A stretch of 64,000 nt of DNA from Coemansia sp. RSA 487 (lineage: Eukaryota; Kickxellomycota; Kickxellomycetes; Kickxellales; Kickxellaceae): positions 186,001 through 250,000 of the forward strand of contig JANBRJ010000012.1 in assembly GCA_027577595.1 (NCBI GenBank), read 5' to 3'. Below the pieces are notes generated by a model. It was not told where the DNA came from and searched no databases. It saw only the letters and a program-made list of their open reading frames with translations. The position numbers and the translations under genes are program-made. Below are positions 59,153-64,000 of the stretch, in pieces (within the stretch, counting starts at the first letter, position 1; each line of letters begins with the position of its first letter).

Positions 59153-62100
59153 ATGTTTGGCAGCTGGCAAGCACCAGGAGGTGCAGGAAAAGACGGGTCG
59201 GATATGCCCAGCCAGAAGCTCCACCAGCCGCCAGCACCGCGCAATCGGCTTTTAAAATCGCTCTATGCACGCGCAATGAATGCAAGACTCTCAGAGCAGC
59301 AGGGGACACGGCCGCGCGCGCACAGTACAACCAACGATAGTACAAGGGGGAGAAGCAACAGCGGTACAGAATTCATAGGAGATGCAGCGTCAGTCCGCTC
59401 AGGCGCCAGCAGCACCAACGAATCGTTGGCGAGAAGCTCGCGCACCACCCATGCTATGTTCGGCAACCTTAGGCGCGCCAACCTACGCCCTACTGTCGAG
59501 CTTGCGCGTCCTGCGCCTGAAGTCGAGTTCAGCCGCGTCGCTGACTCTATATATCCGGTGCTGGATCCATTTGCATCGCCAGCAAACTCTGTGTCGCTGC
59601 TTTCGCTGCGTGCAAGCCAGAATCCAAGCAGCTCAGATTTCACCGCGTCCCCTCCAGTGCTGTCGTCGCAGCCATCACGTGCGCCCTCGGCCCTTGGCGG
59701 TGCCAATAACTCGCTAGGTATCTCTACAGCTGCCGCAGAGCTAGCCAATGTGAGCGGCAGTGGTATTTCTGGCACTAACGCACTGCTAAGCCCATCATCA
59801 GCGTACGGATCTGTCTATGTCCCGCCGTTCTCGCATTTTGATGATGAGCGTGACGTCCCATTTCGCGCAAACGCTGTCGAAATTGCAGACCAGGACGATA
59901 AGAACGAATGTGCCTTTCTTCCAGGTGCTAGTGCCATCACTGGTATAGCAGCATACGAAACAGCAGGGGCCAGCAATATCTACAGCTTCAGCAACAGCAT
60001 GAACGATTATATCCGATCGCAGGCGGTTCTTTCGCATTCGCTTGGGAAGCTACACCCGGTCACATCTTTCAGCTTGGTTAAGCCAAGTACTGGCAGCGAT
60101 CGTGCTGGCCTTGATGACGATGTGATGCAACCCCGGATGGCTGTTCCCAGCCAGATATACAAAGAGCTGACAGCCATTGCAGAGTTCAACCAGCAGGCGC
60201 AGGCGCGTGTCCAGGGCATCGAGGCAGGCGAGACAATGGTGCAGTTCCCTGCGCTCCACACACAGATGATCATCCGGCAGCTGCTTGACGAAATCGAAGT
60301 GCCTGAGGACCGTGGATGGGACGATGTGGTGTTTCGTTTGGTTGCCAATGCAATAACCCGCGTGCGGCCTAACGTATTGGGTGGCGACCGCATGGATCTG
60401 CGCAATTACGTGCGTATAAAGCGCATTCCAGGCGCCTCACCCTCTGATAGCCAGTACATCTCGGGGCTGGTGTTCACAAAGAACCTAGCGCACAAGCGCA
60501 TGCCACGATACATAGAGTCTCCGCGTATAATGCTGCTGACCCTACCACTTGACTACTCGGACAACGCGAACTCATCTGCTTCGCGATACGTATCCTTTGA
60601 TGGAGAACTTCGGATGCAGCAAGGGTTTGCCGAGAAGCTGGTGCAGCGTATCACCAGCGCCGCTCCCGACCTTGTTTTCACCGAGAAGCTTGCTCCGCGC
60701 CATGTTCTCGAGGGACTGATGCGTAACAACATCGCTGTGGCCCACGGAATTAAGCGCAGCGTCATTCGCGCGATTGCACGATGCACAGGCGCTGAAGTTG
60801 TCACATCGATGAGCAAGTTCAGCGACTACCCACGAATTGGCACTTGTCGCTCGCTGGTTGTACAGACGTACGAGGATCCATCGATTCCCGAGTTCCGCAA
60901 ATCGTTTATTTTTCTGGACGGATGTAACCAGGAGCTGGGCGGCACAATTGTCTTGCGCGGCGAGTCCTTTTCAAAACTAGGCGAGATCAAACAGGTGGTC
61001 GATCTCGTAGTCTGTCTTGCTTACAGCATGCTCCTTGAAACCGCTTTGCTAGTGAACGAATTTGTGTTGGCCGTGTCTGGTAAGTACGGGCTCACATGGT
61101 CCGATCAGGCTGGCGCAATGACAAGTGCTGCTGTTGGCACTCCAAAGCCAGAAAACGAATCCTTAGCTCTGGAGGCCTTAAACGAGTACAACATTGTTCT
61201 TTCATCGTCGCCATGCGTGCGTATCCCGCCACCACAGGTTCTTGTTTCTATGCGAGAAAAGGAGCTGGCCATACGCTTGATAACCGAAAAGTTCAACAAG
61301 TTGTCGACAACACGTAAAGAATCGCCGCTGCCAGTCTCGTCAGACGTCATTGGGGGCACAGGTGGCAATACTGGCGTGTCATTCCTGGTCTCGCGGCAAC
61401 AGGGCGCAGCAAGCGCAAACCGAATGCGGCAGCAGTATGAGAGCGAGATCGCGCTGCACGAGAGCTTCATCCGCGAAGGAAAGCAGTTTCTAAAAGCCAA
61501 CCCGTACGCGGTCAGCCTGTGGGACTATCAGGGCCTGGTCATCGCGTACATGCTGACATGCCGGAAGCACGACTACATGATGTGTGTGGGGCCCGAGTAC
61601 CATCTGATCCTGTACTACGACTACAACACCGACGTGACGCTAGGCCAGTACCTGGAGATGTGCTTTGACCTGTCAAAGAACTGCCCAACCAACAACCGCC
61701 GCTGCACCCACCCACTCTACGAGCATCGCCACAGCTACATTCATAACAAGGGCAAGCTAGACGTTACCGTGGACGAGTTCCCGTGCCCAATTGTGCGTCT
61801 CAGTGAGGTCATGTTGATGTGGGGTGAGTGCACGCAATGCGGCAAGCGCACACCCGTCACCAGGCTGTCTGACGAGTCCTGGCGCTACTCCTTTGGCAAG
61901 TACCTGGAAACTACGTTTTACAACGACGCACTGCGTCCGCGCGCATGCGTTTGTCCCCACGACGCTCACCAAAACTACGTTAGGTGCTTCTCGCTGCGCA
62001 ACATGGTGACCCGCTTCGCGTACTCTTCGTTCCCAATATGGAGCGTCTCAACGCCGACCACGCCTCTCTACTTTAATGTTGAAGTAAGTATCAGGCTCAA

Positions 62101-64000
62101 GGACAAAGAGGCTGCTGAGCTGCGCGAGCGCCTCGACAAGTACTACCAGTCGCTGATGAGCCGCCTTGAAGCATTTCCGCTGGATCTGGTATATGAGGAA
62201 AAGGCTGAAGAGTGCCGCTATTCGCTGAGCATGCTTTCTTCACGCGCTGCTACAGAGCAGATTTACTTTCAACAGACACTTGAGCAAACCCTGCGCAACA
62301 CGCACCCGGCAGACACATTGGTTATTGTGGTTGTTTACGAGGCACTGCAAGGCAAAGTTGTCGAATGGAACTTGCGATTCTCTGAATTGGTCCAATCTTT
62401 CATCCAGCTCGATGCGGCAACAAACAACCGCACACTGCCCAAGAGATCAACTACTGGCGGAGACAGCGGCGCCTCAACTGAGCCCACTGCACTTACTCGT
62501 GCATCGACCACGGCTTCTGGGATTTCGGCTGCAAAGAAGTACGAAATCGACTCGCTGGAGATGATCGATGAGCTGCATTCGACTTCCCATCACCCCCAGT
62601 CTATAGCGCCTGGAGGCGACCTGAGCACGCAACTGAATGCGCGGCTTGTGATGCCACGTCTAGGTTCATCGCCCTCGGATGAAATGTTTGAGTTTCTGAG
62701 CCAGCGCAGCAGCAGCGAGAATCTGGCCAGCAGCCGAAACAACAGCAGCAGCAGCGTCGGTGGCAAGTGGAGCTCCGATCATAGCATAGTGCTATCGCAG
62801 TCGCTACGTCCACGGCTCCATAGACGATTGTCCATGGAGACTATGAAAAAGGAACGCGAGCGCCAGGAAAGATTGCAGGAAAAGATGCGTCGCTCTACAG
62901 ATGCCCTTGACACTCGCGGCGGCAAGTACCTGCGACAACTTCAGAAGGCAAATGTGGCTGTGGCTGCCCAGGCACAGAGCCAGCTGCGTGGACGACCGAA
63001 TGGTCAGGGTTCAGACGGCCAACCGAGCACACAGATAGAGCAACCGGAGCGGGCGCTTAGACACGCACCTAGCGGCATGCCAACGGGCAGATACTCCACA
63101 ACCAGACTTATTGGGGGCATCGCCACAGATGTGGATGATGTCGTACGCATTCCACAGCCGCCTGTGTTCCCCGAACTTCGCGGCAATCGGGGTAAAACAA
63201 AAACAAAGTTCTCGACTGTGTTTGGAAGCAAGGGTGTCCGACCTCTGCTTGATATCCTAGGAAGTAACGCTCCTGATGCTGTGCATGGAAAGAGTGGCAT
63301 GGCTGGCAATCCGCAGCCCAAAGATAACGTGTTGGCTGCACCATCACGAATTCCTGGCATCAGTACTCAACAACAGCAAGTACAACAACAGAGAAAAGAG
63401 TTGGATGCAAGCAGTCGCCCGCTATCCAGCTTTGGACGGCCGCCAAATATACCCCATTCAAACATCCCGCGTCCGCCAAACATTCGCAGCCATGCGACTT
63501 CGCCTACAGAATCCGAAACAAACAGACCTGCATCAGCAAGCACAGCTGGCTCTGCCAAAGCGGCTGCTGCTACTGAAAGCGATGACGGCTCTGTTAAAGC
63601 ATCTTCAAACGTGTTTCTTCGTCTCGCGAAGCGCCTTAACAGCGCCAAAGGTCAAAGCAGCCACCCTGCTGTGCTTGGGACTGTACCGCGCAGAATGAAC
63701 CTGCTTCTACCCGCAACAGCTCAGTATGTCAGCCAGACGCCGCCCCGCCGAACCACAGTATCCCAAACGCAGGCTCGCGTGCCACCACAGTCCAAACAGC
63801 AGGGCCCAGTAGGAGCTGACGGGGTACCCTATAAGCGAACTCCGCCACGCCGCCATTCGTATCAACTACCGCCAAACAGCAAGGCACAGCCTGGGTATGG
63901 GGAAGGCACGTGGCATGATCCCTCACACGCCAACGACTACGAACAGGAGGAAGAGCACTTTATTTCCTCAAAGTCATCCAGTAGTGGGATATCTGGTGTT
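59153..64000 (+). CDS. FAB1: 1-phosphatidylinositol-3-phosphate 5-kinase FAB1/PIKfyve, N-terminal two thirds
   Basis: 1616 codons are open to the window end; the kinase domain lies beyond it. The first ~400 residues are Ser-rich with no zinc finger. The Cpn60/TCP1-like domain starts near residue 418 (NYVRIKRIPGASPSDSQYIS, then VFTKNLAHKRMPRYI) and runs to ~700. The CCR region follows, with YEHRHSYIHNKGKLDV, GECTQCGKRTPVTRLSD and SFGKYLETTF. From ~1090 the chain is a long Ser/Pro/Gln-rich linker. FAB1 makes PI(3,5)P2 on vacuole and endosome membranes, with Vac14 and Fig4. Yeast Fab1 and animal PIKfyve have an N-terminal FYVE domain, not found here (see findings). The ATG MFGSWQAPGG is the first in frame. 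Confidence 0.9.
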   Translation, partial: MFGSWQAPGGAGKDGSDMPSQKLHQPPAPRNRLLKSLYARAMNARLSEQQGTRPRAHSTTNDSTRGRSNSGTEFIGDAASVRSGASSTNESLARSSRTTHAMFGNLRRANLRPTVELARPAPEVEFSRVADSIYPVLDPFASPANSVSLLSLRASQNPSSSDFTASPPVLSSQPSRAPSALGGANNSLGISTAAAELANVSGSGISGTNALLSPSSAYGSVYVPPFSHFDDERDVPFRANAVEIADQDDKNECAFLPGASAITGIAAYETAGASNIYSFSNSMNDYIRSQAVLSHSLGKLHPVTSFSLVKPSTGSDRAGLDDDVMQPRMAVPSQIYKELTAIAEFNQQAQARVQGIEAGETMVQFPALHTQMIIRQLLDEIEVPEDRGWDDVVFRLVANAITRVRPNVLGGDRMDLRNYVRIKRIPGASPSDSQYISGLVFTKNLAHKRMPRYIESPRIMLLTLPLDYSDNANSSASRYVSFDGELRMQQGFAEKLVQRITSAAPDLVFTEKLAPRHVLEGLMRNNIAVAHGIKRSVIRAIARCTGAEVVTSMSKFSDYPRIGTCRSLVVQTYEDPSIPEFRKSFIFLDGCNQELGGTIVLRGESFSKLGEIKQVVDLVVCLAYSMLLETALLVNEFVLAVSGKYGLTWSDQAGAMTSAAVGTPKPENESLALEALNEYNIVLSSSPCVRIPPPQVLVSMREKELAIRLITEKFNKLSTTRKESPLPVSSDVIGGTGGNTGVSFLVSRQQGAASANRMRQQYESEIALHESFIREGKQFLKANPYAVSLWDYQGLVIAYMLTCRKHDYMMCVGPEYHLILYYDYNTDVTLGQYLEMCFDLSKNCPTNNRRCTHPLYEHRHSYIHNKGKLDVTVDEFPCPIVRLSEVMLMWGECTQCGKRTPVTRLSDESWRYSFGKYLETTFYNDALRPRACVCPHDAHQNYVRCFSLRNMVTRFAYSSFPIWSVSTPTTPLYFNVEVSIRLKDKEAAELRERLDKYYQSLMSRLEAFPLDLVYEEKAEECRYSLSMLSSRAATEQIYFQQTLEQTLRNTHPADTLVIVVVYEALQGKVVEWNLRFSELVQSFIQLDAATNNRTLPKRSTTGGDSGASTEPTALTRASTTASGISAAKKYEIDSLEMIDELHSTSHHPQSIAPGGDLSTQLNARLVMPRLGSSPSDEMFEFLSQRSSSENLASSRNNSSSSVGGKWSSDHSIVLSQSLRPRLHRRLSMETMKKERERQERLQEKMRRSTDALDTRGGKYLRQLQKANVAVAAQAQSQLRGRPNGQGSDGQPSTQIEQPERALRHAPSGMPTGRYSTTRLIGGIATDVDDVVRIPQPPVFPELRGNRGKTKTKFSTVFGSKGVRPLLDILGSNAPDAVHGKSGMAGNPQPKDNVLAAPSRIPGISTQQQQVQQQRKELDASSRPLSSFGRPPNIPHSNIPRPPNIRSHATSPTESETNRPASASTAGSAKAAAATESDDGSVKASSNVFLRLAKRLNSAKGQSSHPAVLGTVPRRMNLLLPATAQYVSQTPPRRTTVSQTQARVPPQSKQQGPVGADGVPYKRTPPRRHSYQLPPNSKAQPGYGEGTWHDPSHANDYEQEEEHFISSKSSSSGISGV

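Noticed and set aside
59263-59775. 170-codon minus-strand frame opposite FAB1
   Set aside because: Antisense shadow of the FAB1 reading frame, which has clear domain support.

Overview
The window looks like ordinary nuclear DNA of a filamentous or zygomycete-grade fungus. Genes are dense on both strands and mostly uninterrupted. The few introns are short GT-AG introns, and the families are fungal: mL60/Mrpl31, a Met22-type bisphosphate nucleotidase, a fungal TFIIA gamma, and a GPI-anchored Ser-rich wall protein. Animal-like genes that many yeasts have lost are also present: a CHK2-type kinase with an FHA domain, REV1 with its C-terminal domain, a Munc13-like protein, a STIMATE-family protein and a possible FANCE. 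With an F-box-like/LRR protein of a kind I associate with Kickxellales, this suggests an early-diverging lineage such as Kickxellomycotina (Coemansia, Linderina and kin). That placement is inference; no rRNA or marker search was possible.

Layout. 1-10 kb: a cut-off Tyr/Gln-rich protein, then RPF1 (ribosome assembly), SRP54 (signal recognition particle), allantoinase and tRNA pseudouridine synthase DEG1/PUS3, all on the minus strand. 10-18 kb: mitochondrial ribosomal protein mL60, the 25-residue ribosomal protein eL41 behind a 5'UTR intron, a FANCE-like helical protein, exocyst SEC8 with a short first exon, and inositol-pentakisphosphate 2-kinase. 18-34 kb: a Munc13/C2 protein, a HIT zinc finger protein, delta-COP with an ATG-only first coding exon, ubiquitin-eL40, MET22, REV1 and NTR2. 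34-35.2 kb: a decayed region that I interpret as remains of a Fanzor/TnpB-like nuclease gene, including an inverted partial copy. 35-41 kb: an F-box-like protein, a short-chain dehydrogenase and a class I cyclic nucleotide phosphodiesterase. 41-44.7 kb: a long stretch with no supported gene. 44.7-50 kb: mitochondrial citrate synthase in three exons, TFIIA gamma, a MIM1-like outer-membrane protein, SDHAF3 and a DJ-1/PfpI protein. 50-64 kb: SRP receptor alpha, a STIMATE-family protein, a CHK2-like kinase in three exons, PEX2, a GPI-anchored Cys-rich wall protein and the start of FAB1/PIKfyve, which runs off the window.

The genes do not form a pathway cluster. Housekeeping themes recur: protein targeting and traffic (SRP54, SRP101, SEC8, delta-COP, Munc13-like, FAB1, PEX2, MIM1-like), ribosome and RNA biogenesis (RPF1, eL41, eL40, mL60, HIT1, NTR2, DEG1) and DNA damage (REV1, CHK2, FANCE-like). 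I found no CRISPR array, tRNA, rRNA or intact transposon. Coding joins were worked out by hand from reading-frame continuity, splice signals and family resemblance.
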